The position numbers and the translations under genes are program-made. Of a stretch of 64,000 nucleotides of DNA, positions 12,701 through 24,925 are shown one piece after another. The notes below the pieces were generated by a model. It searched no databases and was not told where the DNA came from. It saw only the letters and a program-made list of their open reading frames with translations. The stretch spans positions 19,457,001-19,521,000 of the forward strand of contig NC_083383.1 of the NCBI RefSeq assembly GCF_031755915.1, given 5' to 3'. Source of the stretch: Ziziphus jujuba (Eukaryota > Streptophyta > Magnoliopsida > Rosales > Rhamnaceae). The stretch's first letter is position 1. Each line of letters opens with the position of its first letter.

Positions 12701-13727
12701 TTACTATTGCTAAATTTGGAAAATGCCACTTTGGATGTGTTGTATATGCATGTAAAAAATATAGAATTTGTGTAATCATATACTGCATTATGCATAAGTA
12801 TGCATTGAGCATATTATATGAGCCTGTTTTATAAAAGTGATTCTTAAATTGATTTTTTAAAGTGCATTGTCCTAATTTTGGAAATTAATTTTTGAACAAG
12901 ACCTTAAACTTAGAGCAGAATTGATGACATGTGAATATGGGTATGACTAGATATGATTTAATTATTATATATGGATTTGTTTATGATCTTTAGACTTAAT
13001 TTGACCAACTTAAAGACTAGAAACAGATCACTTAGAGAGACAAGCACAATTGTTATATGGTAGTGGAGTTGATCACCACCTAAAGATAGACAAGTATAGT
13101 ATTTGAATTTGATTTGGTCACCAAATACTGGAGTAAGAAGTTGTGGTATAATGATTATGTTAATGATATTGATTGTAGTATTACTTTCCTCCTAATTGGT
13201 GTTAAGTATCTATGCCAATTAGTTAAGTTGAAGTTTAGTTATATGGACTGTTTTATTTTGTTCTTGGCATGTGTATTAGATAAACAATTCATTGAGGCCA
13301 AACATTCTTTGATATATTCTTTGTATTTATTATATACTAAGTAGTTAAAATTTTTTGTTTTACCAAAATCCGTAAACCCTATTGCATATGCAATTGTATC
13401 TCATATTGTGGTTACATATATATTAGTCATTTTAATATTGTAAGCTCATGTATTTTGGTATGAGTGTATAAAACTCACGAAGTATCCATAGTCACCTCTT
13501 CATTTCCAATCATTCTACTAGATTTCTAGTTATAGAGTAGTTTGGTGGTCGTGTTTGGAAGTGAGGTTCGATTGAAAGATAAGTTGGGTTTGAAGGTTTT
13601 TGGATTATTTCTTATATATTTGGATTTTCATTTGTAATGATTTTATTTTTGAACTTGTAAAATTTATATTATATTGGAGATTTGAGATGGTGTTGTATAA
13701 TTTGGTTAAGTTAGAAAATTGGTTACA
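9790..13727 (+). mobile_element. Probable large solo LTR (Ty3/gypsy, Del/Tekay style)
   Basis: Starts TGTAACATCCC, the same start as the well-defined solo LTR at 58542. It contains no coding domain over 3.9 kb and can be read as ending GTTACA. An ATTTT 5-mer lies on both sides (9785-9789 and 13728-13732), which would be the target duplication. hAT-related sequence lies outside on both sides. The internal layout (early pyrimidine-rich stretch near 10.4 kb, long AT-rich body) resembles the 58.5-kb LTR. The right boundary is weaker than the left because AT-rich 5-mers recur by chance. Confidence 0.45.
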
Positions 13728-13769
13728 ATTTTTCTTTTTAATAAACATAATTTTACACATTAAATGGAT

Positions 13770-14623
13770 AGAACTCAACGTGATGATGTTTTCTTCATTG
13801 TTAAATGACGTTTCAACTAGATGGAATTCAACCTATTTAATATCCAAAGCGGTAGAAGAATTTCAAAAGCATTTGAGTGGTTGGAGGATGATGATGATGG
13901 TGTCTATTTTAGAGAGTTGTGTAGGGAAAACAAGAGGTGCTCCTATTTTGGATGATTAGAAAAATGGCCATGTTTTTTTTTCTTTTTTTAAATTTATGTG
14001 GCTACTTTTAGATTTTTCGGATCTATATATTTGATATCAAACTTGTTTGTAGATCAAATTTGCTTCATTCATAGTCAATTATAACATTGCATAAACAATT
14101 AGAATGATCATTTAAGTGAAATGACTAAAAAAATGAAAAATAAATATGACAAATACTAGGGAATGATAGACAAAATCTCTACTTGATTATTGCTATCTTG
14201 CTTGATCCACCTCACAAGGTTCATCTATTGACATTTTGTTTGAGTGTTTTACATGGTGATGACAATAAGCAAGTTGATTATATGATTAAAAAATATTTTA
14301 ATATTTTGAATTGCTTATGCGAAGAAAATTCTTACATTTATAACCATGCAAATGTAACATCTTAAAAAGCATCTCAACCTTTATGTAATATATAAGTTGA
14401 TAGCTTAAAAGCAAATGATTATTAATTGTTCACTTCTTGCAACAAAGAGACTTTTGAATGAGAGTGAATATGGAAAATAAAACCAAGGTGAGCGGTATTT
14501 AATGGAAGCATATAAGATGTGAATGATCCTAAATTTGATATTTTATACTGATGGAAGTTAAATGCATTAGCTCTGATTGCTCGTGGTCTTTTAGCTTTGC
14601 CTATATCACTTGTAGCTTATGAA
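13770..14623 (+). pseudogene. hAT transposase relic (middle to dimerisation domain)
   Basis: Recognisable hAT-superfamily transposase pieces in shifting frames. At about 13790-13840 is NDVSTRWNSTYL, the diagnostic RNase-H-fold block. At 14115-14240 is MTKKMKNKYDKY followed by a stop, then IIAILLDPPHKVHLLTFCLS. At 14540-14620 is a dimerisation-domain stretch (KLNALALIARGLLALPIS read across frames). Stops and frame changes are abundant. The frame is cut at 14624 by a solo LTR and resumes at 15738. The element is long dead. Confidence 0.75.
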
Positions 14624-15737
14624 TGATGAGAATTCACCTATATCCATACAATCGACTACCCACTGGGGTACTGATCCTATATAATTGAAGAAGGGGCCAA
14701 TCACACGGGCATAAACAAAGAGATTCAAGGACAACTTGGTTAGCTTCATACAAGGTGTTATTAATTCTCAAAAGGGCATGACAATACCCAAAGATCCAAA
14801 GCCCGCCTTATGCATCCAAGTTATGAAGGCGAAAATGGATCCAGCAGGCTGTTTTAGTGCTTCTTTGTACTCCGGGCAACAATGAATGAATAAGTTGACT
14901 TACGAATGAGATTAAGCACTCCAAGAGACCATGAAATCATGACAAGACCGAAGCAAGAGAATTAAAACCCACCATTTGTGCATGAAGTTCAATTTGACCG
15001 AAAATGCATGGTTTTGGTGCTAGCTTTGACCTATCTTGTGGATCAAGCAAGTTTTTCTTATGCCAATCAAGGACAACGTATGGGAACCAATATTAATCCT
15101 ATTTGGCATCCTACATGGCATATTGGAGCTGATTTAGAGCCTAACTAAATGGTGATTGGACAAAGACAGCTTAGTTGTAAAATTAGTCAACTAGTTTCCT
15201 AATCTGAAATTTGACTTTTATTTTAGAAAATTAGTAATTTATTTTGATTTATAATTATTTATTTGTTGGTCAAATTACTTTAGGAAAGTTAGAATTTTAT
15301 TATTTTTATCGTAAATTAATTATTTCTTATTTCAAAATAAAGGAATTAATTAAACCAATTTAGATTCGAAAAGTAAAGGAATTCGGCCACACTATAGTTT
15401 CTACACCTATAGCCGATTTTCCTATTGTGTTTTAGGGTTTTTGTTTATGACTTCAAACTTATTTAAGGCTAATTTTCTCAATAATATTAAGTAGATCATT
15501 CATACAGAAAAATATTTGTGAGAAAGAATTCTTTTTTTTCTCTTTGAACACCTAAGACATTAAATAGAAATCAAGTGTTATAGTTTAACTTATCAATAGG
15601 ACATCCATCACCTATTGTGGCATCTTCATCATATACCAAGGTTTTTAAACACAAGTTGATTAGGGATTAAGGTGACCATTAAAACTTCAGGCTAATATAA
15701 TACAAGTTTAGGAGCAAGTCGACCTAGGTTTGTATCA
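14624..15737 (+). mobile_element. Solo LTR of gypsy element, inserted in hAT relic
   Basis: 1114-bp LTR starting TGATGAG and ending GTATCA, related along its length to the LTR at 1197-2322. Flanking 5-mers are ATGAA (14619-14623) and ATAAA (15738-15742), a target duplication with one mismatch. Removing the LTR and one copy rejoins the hAT motif VAYE with SAFRITSRIIGPFRSALS, which supports the boundaries. There is no primer site or internal sequence on either side, so it is a solo LTR left by recombination. Its first part still reads GPITRA and TKRFKDNLVSFIQG, a protein-tail remnant. Confidence 0.8.
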
Positions 15738-15850
15738 ATAAATCTGCATTTAGGATAACTAGTCGTATTATTGGTCCATTTAGAAGTGCTTTATCTTTAA
15801 AAATCTTGATGAAGTTGTAGAGGACATTAAAGAAGTTGTTGCCGGTAATT
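15738..15850 (+). pseudogene. hAT transposase relic, C-terminal end
   Basis: Reads SAFRITSRIIGPFRSALSLK immediately after the solo LTR, equivalent to the SAFSTGGRVIDPFRSSLSP block that closes the hAT dimerisation domain. A stop follows. It is the continuation of the relic at 13770-14623. Confidence 0.75.
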
Positions 15851-17394
15851 ATTATTTTCTTAAAATTAATTATTAGCATCTAAATTGATCTATTATTTTT
15901 GTTACATTATTATGGGAAGCTCTTGTCATAAAATCATATTAATATTGTTAATTAAATTTGTTTATTTGTTATAGGTGCTTTAGCATGTGTTACTTACTCA
16001 TACCTGAATGATATTTGATTAATATAATAAACTCTTATCATTAAATTTCTAAATATCTTAAATTTCTTGCAAAGTTTGTTATTTTATTACTTATGACTTT
16101 TTTTTTTTGTTAAAGTAATAGATGGATGAATGAAAAAATTTGGAGTTTCATTCATGGTTGATTTGAGTACAGGTAGAATGGTGACTTCATGTTTTGCTTT
16201 CAACTTTTCTTTCTTTCTTTCTTTTTTATTTTTTTGGAATGTAATTGAAATGAAGTTTAGTTAATTTTAGTTACTTATTAACACTTAGTTTCTATTGGTT
16301 TATGGAGTTATAATTTTTGTTGTGTTATTTAAAATGATATTTTGTAATACATTGTTGTAAAGTTATGGTGAACTCAATCCTTTGGAGTTGTAGTATTGTT
16401 GTAAAGTAATAATTTATTTTTATTATTTTTGTTTTTATATGCATATTTTAATTTAGTTACTAACCTTTTAATAAATAAAAGACAAAAAGTCCAAAAAAGC
16501 TTCTGGCCATTTGCAATATAAAAAGCTCAAAAATTTTTAAAAAACCCAAGAAATTGAAAAAGCCCAAAGCAAAATTAACCAAGTTAGTTTAATATCTGAT
16601 CAAATCCAATTAAAAGCTCAACTAATTACCCAATATGATCCAAATTGATTTATAGTGGATTGGATTGAATGCAAAATTAAAAAAATTGATCTAGGTTTGA
16701 ACCAATGAACGAGACATCTTTTATGAAACGGTGGTACCAGCTAATCTAGTATCACTCCAAATAATTAAATGCCATCTGTTAAAATTAAACATAGTTTAAT
16801 GCCATATACTAAGTTTGCCATGTCATTTAAAAACTTCCAGTTTACCTTTCAATTTTTTTTTCCTAAAAGGGTAAACTTTTGTAGAAAAGTAAATAAAAAA
16901 AAAGGTAAATGTTTTAGTTGTCCATTCTAGAGTTTTATTCTTTTTACCTTTTAGCTATAGCAAGCAATTATTGACGATTACTATGAGATTGGTGGATAAT
17001 CTCAAGAGGAGCAAAACTTCAACTCCAATGGACTCGCTTCTTAAGCTCCTTCTATTTTTACATGGTGATAGTGGAATTCTTGATGGTGGTTTTCATTTGA
17101 TAAGCCAAGATGGAGGATTTTAACAAATTTGGTGAGCATTTCAAAATGTAATTTCTATGCATATAATTTTTAAAAGGGAATAGAGATAGGGGTTTCGAGA
17201 ATTGAGATTTATCCTCCCCATCCATAAATAATTGACTATAGGCTATTGACATTAGTTTTGTCAATAGATTTTGGTAGGAGAGCAATAAGTTTGAAATCTA
17301 AAAAATTATTGAAGAAACTTTCCAAATAAAAAAAAAAAGATAAAAAAGAACAAGCTCAACACTAATCGTTGTTCTTTGACAGTAATAGTAGTTG
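15851..17394. other. AT-rich DNA without gene
   Basis: No coding motif. Near 16740-16870 a stretch (TGCCATGTCATTTAAAAACTTCCAGTTTACC) resembles the terminal inverted repeat of the element at 51898-52893, so a related degraded copy may lie here. Otherwise nothing was recognised. Confidence 0.3.
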
Positions 17395-17736
17395 GTTGTT
17401 ATATGAGTTTCTAAAAAAGTATGTTTGAAAAGAAAGAAGAAGATAGAAAGTATGGGCATTTTCCTAAATTAACATAAAATTAAAATCATAAAAGTAACTA
17501 AAATGATAATTTGGAAAAAGAAAATAATATGATAAAACTAGAGGTGATATTAAATCATTTTAGAGTTGTTAAATGAATTTCTAAAAAAGCCTTAGATCTA
17601 AGTCTGAAAAGAAAGAAAAAGATAGAAAATATGGGCATTTTCATAAATTAAGATTAAATCAAAATCATAAAAGTAACTAAAATGATAACTTGGGAAAAAA
17701 ATGATGGGATAAAACTAGAGGTGATATTAAATCATG
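17395..17736. repeat. Imperfect tandem repeat, two units of about 170 bp
   Basis: Two adjacent copies starting GTTGTTA at 17395 and 17565. They share AAGTCTGAAAAGAAAG-type sequence, TATGGGCATTTTC, ATCATAAAAGTAACTAAAATG and ACTAGAGGTGATATTAAATC. Scattered substitutions and small indels separate the copies, so the duplication is not recent. Confidence 0.8.
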
Positions 17737-18460
17737 AGTGATGCTAGTTGCACCGCATAAAGTTCTTTTTGCAATCCCGTGCTTTTTAAATTCCCAAAAT
17801 ACCCTTATTGAAATGTGTTTGTAGTATTACAAAATTAGGCTAAACAATCCCCATGCCATGATCACCTATCCTTGCACAAAAATGTTTTTGTTTGCCAATT
17901 CTATATAAATACTCCTCTTAATCTGATAGCATGGAAAATATTTGTCAAATCAAATGTTAGAATCCATGTTGCAAGAACACCCAAATTATATTTTTTTTAA
18001 TAAAAATTCCATTTATATTTTGCAATCAAAAATTGGGTTTGCTCACTGTCTAGTTTTACATATGTTTATGTAATATTAGGGAGGAAAAAGACTCATTTTT
18101 GCTATTTCAAAGAGACGAAATGGATTAATCCAAGGTTGGGGAGAAAATTTTGTAGTTTTATTTTTGGTACTTTTTTACTATTTCAAGGAGAAGGATTGGA
18201 TTTATAAGGTTGGGGAGAAAATTTTCAACTCTGTTGGGTCTTCTAGATCACTCGATCTTCTTCCTTCTGCTTTTGTTCGCCTTGAGTTAATTTGCTTTCT
18301 GCTTCTACTTTTGAAACATCCCAACTCTAAGGGAAAAACATAAGAATGAACAATTGTAGAGAAAAAGCACCTGATGGAAGAAGGGCAAAAGCAAGAGGGT
18401 TTCTTTTTTCAATTAATTAATGATGGATACTTTAGTAATTTCGTATTTATGAAATTGTAT
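17737..18460. other. Intergenic DNA, nothing recognised
   Basis: Mixed AT-rich sequence ending at the LINE target site. No frame, repeat boundary or RNA gene could be supported. Confidence 0.4.
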
Positions 18461-18689
18461 AAAATTTATTTGATATATATGTATATATATATATTTTGTT
18501 GAACTCGTGTTTTATAAACCAAAAGGATCCCAGGCAGAAGCCTACAAAAAGGAAGTGGGTTCACACCTAGCCTTCTGGGATACAAAAGAGGCAAAACTAG
18601 ACAGAAGAGAATTAAAAAGCAGACTGCCAAAACAGCCATTATACAAACACTAGTTCCTGATAAAATGAGCCATAAAGTTTGTATTTCTA

Positions 18690-21600
18690 GGAACCCACAG
18701 GAACCTCGCTTCCTGGAAATATGATATCAGTTGACGAATCTCGTTAATTACTCCCTCCATTGCCAGTGACAAGATCGAGGATCATTATATGATAGGTGAG
18801 AGGTGAGGTTTTTAGCGTCAAACTCGCACCAAACCCTTAGCCACCCTTCTTCTTTTGCCATGATGAGGCCCTGTAGGATCCCATAAGCCTCCGCTAACTC
18901 AGGAATGTCTGACTAAAGTTGAACAGCCTTAATGGTGAGCACTTGGCCCCGATGATCTCTAGCCACCAATCCGACAGCACTAGCTCCACCTTTTACTACA
19001 GCATCTGAGTTAACTTTCACCACATGCGTGGGAGGTTTGTGTCAGTGCATGAGGCTTTAATAGCTATCCGAGGCTCCATTATAAGTATTGTCTTTTGCAG
19101 CTTTTGTCTCTTAAAACCTTTTTTGTAAAGAGAACAGAGTGTGTTTGAGACAGACAGGATACTTTTCATGAATGACTTGGTTTCTTAACCTCCACAGATG
19201 GTCCAAAATGAGTGAGGCAGCCAGAAAAAACTACTCCTTGTCCTCTGAATGAACTAGGAGAAACCCTATAAGGTTGGCTATAAGCTCCAATTTCTCTTGG
19301 AGAGGGCATTCGATGTAACGGTTCCATTTTATGCCCTAAGGCGTGGCAAACCATACTACTCTGGCAATGTGGCAGTGAAAAAACAAATGGTTTTCCATGT
19401 CAACACATTCACAGCCATGCACAAATTTTGTACTCACAACCACCATATTCTAAGTGGTCATGTTTGAAGCAGTCGTGAGACCGAGATTTGCTAGTTTCCA
19501 TAAAATGAATTTTAGCCTCTCATGTAGCTTAGACTCCCACAAATGCTTCCACCAATTAGAGCCTAATATATTTGAACAATACTCCAAATTATATGCTGAC
19601 TTAACAGAGAATTTACCATTGGAATTCCCCTTCCAAATCAGTTTGTTGTTCAGATTTGCATTTGTTTGAGGTATTTTACAAATATTCTGCACAGTTTCTG
19701 CATCAAAGAGAGAGTTGAGTAAACTCATGTCCCAGTTACCATTCTCTGATCTGAGAGTGTTCACCATGCCGTGCATAAGGAGAGCTTTCTCTGTTTTCGG
19801 TATTGTCTTAAAATTGGGATTGTTTGGAACCCATGGATCTTCCCAAATGCTAATTTGATCGCCTTTGCCTACTCTATAGCAAAGGCCACTCATAATAAGC
19901 TTTCTCGAAAGAAGAATGCTATTCCATGTCCAAGAACTATTCTTTCTCTTCCTACACCTCAAGAAACCACTACCGGCTAAATATTTGGACTTAATAGCTT
20001 GAACCCATAATTTCGGGGAGTCAGAAGCTAAAAACCAGCTCAATTTACTTAGCAAGGCCAAATTCATGTCTTTTAATTTTCGAGGCCCAAGCCCTCCATC
20101 AACTTTGGCTTTGCATAATCTTGATCAGGATATGGGAATGAATGTCGACTGCTATGATTACCCCCCCATAGAAACTTGCAAGCAAGACTCTCTAGCTCCC
20201 GACACCATTTGTCAGGAAGCTTCACAGCAGACACGGCATATAGAGGAATGGAGCTAACCACCGACTTAATGAGAGTGTACCAACTAGTTTGTGAGAGAAG
20301 TTTGGATTTCCAACCTTGAAGTTTATCTTCAACTTTCTGTCTAAGGTCATCAAAGGCCTTAGAGTGGTTCCTGCCGATGAAGAGAGGATTGCCAAGGTAT
20401 TCGGCATCTCTTGGTAATTCTTTCAACTCCAGAATTTTTCTAATGTTAGCCTTGATATTGATCGGAGTGTTTTTAGAAAAGAAGCAACCGGATTTGCTTG
20501 CATTGATTTTCTATCCCATCTAGGTGCAGTATTGATGCAGATAATCCTTAAGTTGAGTAATTTCTTCAGTGTTTGCCCTACAAAAAAGAAGTATATCGCC
20601 TGCAAAAAAGAGATGAGAAATAGAAGGACTTGTACGGCCAATTTTAATGCCATAAATTTTTCCATCTTTTTGTAGAATCAAGAGCATTTTGGACAGTAAC
20701 TCGGAATAGAGAATAAAAAGAAACAGGGACAATGGGTCCCCTTATATAATGTCCTTTTCCACTTCCACTCTTCTGAATACACTGCCATTTAGAAGTAGCT
20801 CTACACTATCTGAAGAGATGCATCTTAAGACGAGGTCCACCAATTTATGAGAGAAGCCAAATTTGGAAAGCATCCTCGTTAGCATTCCCTAATCCACACG
20901 ATCGTATGCTTTTAACATATCCAATTTGACCCTAACTAATCCATTTCCATGTCTACTTTTTTTCATTGTGTGTATGATCTCATCGGCTAAAATTGAATTT
21001 TCACCAATCCACTTACCTGGAATGAAAGCTGCTTGGAAAGGAGAAACTAATTGTCCATGACAGGTCTCAAACGTTCCACCAGCAGCTTGGATAAGATTTT
21101 GTAGGTAGTATTACAAAGGCTAATAGGTTGAAGGTGGTTGAAGGAGGAGATTTGACTTGCTTTAGGGATTGTAACAATGAAAGTCCTGTTAACCTCTCTC
21201 GGAATGGTTACTGTCCTGAAAGCATTTTGAATCATCTCGATTATTGCTTTCCCAACCGTAGTCCAATAAGCTTGGAAGAAAATAGCAGGCATCCCATTTG
21301 GCCCGGGAGCTTTAATGGGATGCATGCTCTTAACTATTTTTAGAATTTCATCTGTCGTGCGAATAATGTCAATCCTCGCATTGTCGGCCTCAGTAACACC
21401 TCCTATTATTAACTCATCCAAACAGTCACAGTAAGCTACAGGCTCCAATTTGTATAACTCTATGTATTTTTTGGTGAGGAACATTCCAATGGCCTGTTTG
21501 GAATCCAACCACTCTCCATTATCATCTTTGATAGCTGCAATCAAATTTCGTTTTCTCTTGGCCACAGTCAAAGCATGAAAGAATTTGGAGTTTCGATCAC

Positions 21601-22628
21601 CCATTTTGAGCCACATCTCTCGGGATTTCTATCTCCAAGTTATCTCAATTTTAAGCTTCCACTTATCAATTTTAACTTGTAAAGCCTGTTGATTTTTTAT
21701 ATTCTCTTCCAAGGGGGGAAGATTGAAAAGCTGAGAAAGTTGAATCTCCAGATCCTTGATCCTCGATTGGCAAAAACTGAAACTGTTCTTATTCCAAGCT
21801 CGCAAGGCTTTGGTTGTGTTTTTTAATCTGATACAGAGAGGCGCTCTACCTGTAAATCGTGAATTAAATTTCCAAGCTTCCTTGATAACCTTCTCGCAGG
21901 CTGGCTCCCAAGTCCAAGCTTCCATGAATCGAAACGGTTTAGGGAGGGACAAATGATCTTGGATAAAGGAAAGCTTAATCGGCAAGTGATTGGAACCAGC
22001 CGACGGAAGATGGATGACCCCAGCTTTATTAAAAGTAATCCTCCAATCTGGACTGGCTATGACTTTATCCAGCCTCTTCTTTATATTTGCACTCCCCCAT
22101 CTTCTGTTGCACCAAGTGTAAAGACTGCCAGAAAATCCCAGATCCAAAGCTCCCATATCTATCATAAAATTCTTCAGAAAAAAGTGCGACTTTTCTGTTA
22201 CCTTCCTTCCCCCTGCTTTTTATGCTTGGCCAGTAATGTCATTAAAATCTCCCATGCACATTCAGATACTACTACTTGATCTAACTACGTTGGCCAGCTC
22301 TTCCCAAAAACCCTCTCTTAAACTTCTCCGGTCTGGACAATAGCAAAACCAGCAACTACAAACTTAACCATTAAAGAGAGTAACATTAACGCCCCCAGTC
22401 TACTTTGGAGCTCCACAGAAGTGCTAGACCTCCAGCTTTTCCATTAGCTTCCACAAACTCAGCGTGATCAAAAGGTAATACTTTAGCTATTTTATCCATT
22501 CTACTGACATCAGACTTAGTTTTCATTAGAAATAACCCCACTAGGACAGAATTTTTAACAAGGCTTTTCAGTCCTTGCACTGCCGAGGCTTTTCCCAGAC
22601 TTCGATAATTCCATAAGATAACATTCAT
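18690..22628 (-). pseudogene. LINE ORF2: endonuclease, reverse transcriptase, RNase H
   Basis: The apurinic-endonuclease start MNVILWNYRSLGKASAVQGL is at 22628. Its C-terminal part (SLYTWCNRRWGSANIKKRLD; SNHLPI where SDH is usual) lies at 21629-22165. Reverse transcriptase runs from about 21616 (WLKMGDRNSKFFHA, KAPGPNGMPAIFFQAYW, then LDMLKAYDRVD). Its active-site box reads FAGD instead of FADD near 20612. Next come EYLGNPLFIGR, the WWKHLWESKLHERLKFILWK zinc-binding RVT tail at about 19500, and a plant-type RNase H (VKVNSDAVVKGGASAVGLVA) near 19000 down to about 18700. Multiple stops and frameshifts are present. Confidence 0.85.
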
Positions 22629-22649
22629 GGCGAGGTGGGGGGCTTGATA

Positions 22650-24159
22650 AGGCCTACCTTCTCAGCCATGATGTTACCCGAAGCCACAATCTCGCTTGCC
22701 TTCACATTTCATCCCAAGAAACTTCCCGGGCTCTGCCCACTCCTTGCTAAATCTTTAATTTTAATCTTGGGTGAAAGTGAAAGTGTACCTGCCTAGTTGA
22801 AACCAACACTTATGGGAAGAAGAGATTCTCTCTACTTTGGTTCCATAAGTCTCTCTGGTTGAGCCAAGTAGTGTAACTCGTTACATGTTCCATTTGTAGT
22901 CGCAGCATCTTTAATAAGAAGCCCAGTCCTTTTCTGAGTGTAAGATGTTTTGCAAGGTGACCTGTGGGCTTCACGTTTTCTTTTTCCAGCTTGTTTTCTT
23001 GTGACAGGACCTGAGAGGTTGAGAGGTGGGCCCACAATACTATGCTATGCTAAGTCCATCCCTTGAGACTCGGCTCCAGGGCCTAACCATAGTTCAACCT
23101 GCTTTTCGGCTTTTGTGGAGAAAGGGAGGGAAAAAGCTCGGCTGTTGTTTAATTCAAAATCCTTCCCTAACACGGTAACATTTGAGTACTGAAAAAATGT
23201 GACAGAATGCCCCTTCGTCTGATCCACAGGACTGAAAGGTTGAGCCATGTGTTGATCCGCCACTGGTTATTTCATAGAACCGTTTCCCTCACCCTGTAGA
23301 CCTTGTAGATCTACAGTAGAATCTCCTACATCTGAGCTCGCCCGATTCCTCTCATCTTCCTCCCTAGACTCAAATGTTAACTCGTTTGAATTTTTCCTGT
23401 CATTGTTATCGGGACCTTTCTCCGCTTAAGGATTGTTGTTGCCTCGTCCGATAAAGAGTCATCCAATTCTCCCCTTGTAACTTCACCCCCTCTCGAAAAG
23501 TGACCTTCTCGGACAGTCGCTAAATCATTCGTTTCAGCTCGTATCCAAGGTCCATACTAACTCGGTTCCGTACTGGGCATGGTTGTATTTAAGAACTGAC
23601 ATGAATTTTTTCCATGACCAATGTGCCCACACACATAATAAAATTCTGCTAGACGTTCATAAGCAAACTGTATCCAAGTTCCTCCATGATCAATCTTGTG
23701 AAAGAAACCTATCAGAAGGGGCTTAGTAATATCAACTTCAACTTGTAATCGCATATACTTCATCCCTATGACATTCACCCTGGATGAATATTCACAATGC
23801 AGGACTTTCTAGAATAACCCTCCAATCGTAATTGCGTTTTCCCTGCTCATAAACTGCAGGGGGAGCCCATAGATTTGGACCCAAAAAGATGAGAAGCTGA
23901 AGTTAAGATCTTCATAGGATAGCTCCGGCTTCCACTCCCATACAACTAAGTGAGTACCATCTATGGACCAAGGACACAAATCATTAGTGAACCAAACTCT
24001 ACGAATGATAGATTGAACCACATTGCTCTTGAAATGTTTCTCGGACATAATCTTTCCTACCAAACGTATCTGTGATAATCATGTAGCATTCTCTGCATCG
24101 GCTATTAGTTTCAGTTGTGGAGCATTACTAATCGGTTGCAACTGGGTACACTCTTCCAT
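22650..24159 (-). pseudogene. LINE ORF1: DUF4283-like domain and zinc knuckle
   Basis: Begins MEECTQLQPISNAPQ at 24159. A TGA replaces a tryptophan-like codon at about residue 31. Then follow RLVGKIMSEKHFKSN, WSIDGTHLVVWEW and FWVQIYGLPLQF, the usual L1 ORF1 pattern. After a frame break it continues IGFFHKIDHGGTWIQFAYER and the knuckle CGHIGHGKNSC near 23600-23640. The C-terminal part down to about 22650 is a low-complexity linker with further breaks. The protein would bind the element's RNA; this copy cannot be made whole. Confidence 0.75.
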
Positions 24160-24287
24160 TGTGTGAAAGAAGAAGAACTGAATATGAACACCACGGAGGT
24201 GTGGCCAGGGTTATCAAAACCTACACTCAGAATCGCTATGGACTTAGGCTCTTGTTTTTAACTTTTTATCTAAAATTTATTTGATAT

Positions 24288-24837
24288 TGTAAAACCACTA
24301 TTTTATAGAAGATATTCTCTCAATCAACACCTCATAAGCTTTTATTAAATGAAATATTATTATTTTGTTTTTTATTTTTCAGTAAAAAGTGAATTTTATT
24401 ATTATTTAATAAAAAATTAATTTACATTATTATTTTTTAATTACTGGAGTGTAAACGTTAAGAATGTTGTTATTTTTTAATACGCTTTTACAGTAAAAAT
24501 AAAGAAGCAATAGAGAAAGAAGAAGTTCTATCAAAAAAAAAAAAAAAAATAGAGAAAGAAGAAGGGAGTTTTGACCAAAATATAAATAAGCAAATAAATA
24601 CAGGAGAAGCAAATAATCGGGAACACCAGCATAGCGTGGAAGCCACGCTCTTCAGCTTAGATGCAGAAAGCCAATAAAAAGGCTTAAGCAGTGCAAAGCG
24701 TGTAGAGTTCACGCTCTCTCATCACGAATGAAGCTACCGTCAATGGCCTTGCAAATCCAATTCACTTTTGGAACAATTGTTTCCCTCTAATTGGTCGTTT
24801 ACAGTAGCGTGCAGCGTGCCCTGAATACCTACAGCTT

Positions 24838-24840
<3 letters not shown>
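24288..24840 (+). promoter_or_regulatory. Upstream region of the ULP2-like gene
   Basis: Only about 550 bases separate the LINE target site from the CT tract. There is an inverse CCAAT motif (ATTGG at 24790), and an ATAGAGAAAGAAGAAG sequence is duplicated either side of an A run (about 24508-24565). No TATA box at a convincing distance was seen, as is common for housekeeping plant genes. The transcription start is not determined. Confidence 0.4.
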
Positions 24841-24874
<34 letters not shown>

Positions 24875-24879
24875 CTCTT
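24841..24879 (+). repeat. CT microsatellite in 5' leader
   Basis: About 19 CT units with one slip, 106 bases upstream of the chosen start codon. Pyrimidine (CT/GA) tracts at this position are typical of plant core promoters and 5' leaders. Length polymorphism is expected. Confidence 0.9.
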
Positions 24880-24925
24880 CAAGCCCTAAATCTCACCGAT
24901 TTCACAAACGATTTCGACAAATCGT

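Larger units (their letters stand above)
18477..24271 (-). mobile_element. L1-type LINE, near full length, with 16-bp TSD
   Basis: A minus-strand non-LTR retrotransposon of 5.8 kb. A perfect 16-base duplication AAAATTTATTTGATAT lies immediately outside it at 18461-18476 and 24272-24287. The 3' tail (low coordinates) is a short TA/A-rich run. Order on the minus strand: ORF1 (DUF4283-like plus zinc knuckle), endonuclease, reverse transcriptase, zf-RVT, RNase H. All frames carry stops or shifts, so it is inactive. It ends about 0.6 kb upstream of the SUMO protease transcription unit. Confidence 0.9.

Noticed and set aside
8811..16700. One complete hAT element with matching terminal inverted repeats
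   Set aside because: The suspected left end (GAGGTGTTTAAA) has no convincing inverted partner or 8-bp duplication near 16.7 kb, so only the coding relic is claimed.
20066..22279. Several open frames of 60-108 codons on the plus strand
   Set aside because: They are antisense to the LINE ORF2, which shows continuous reverse-transcriptase homology on the minus strand.
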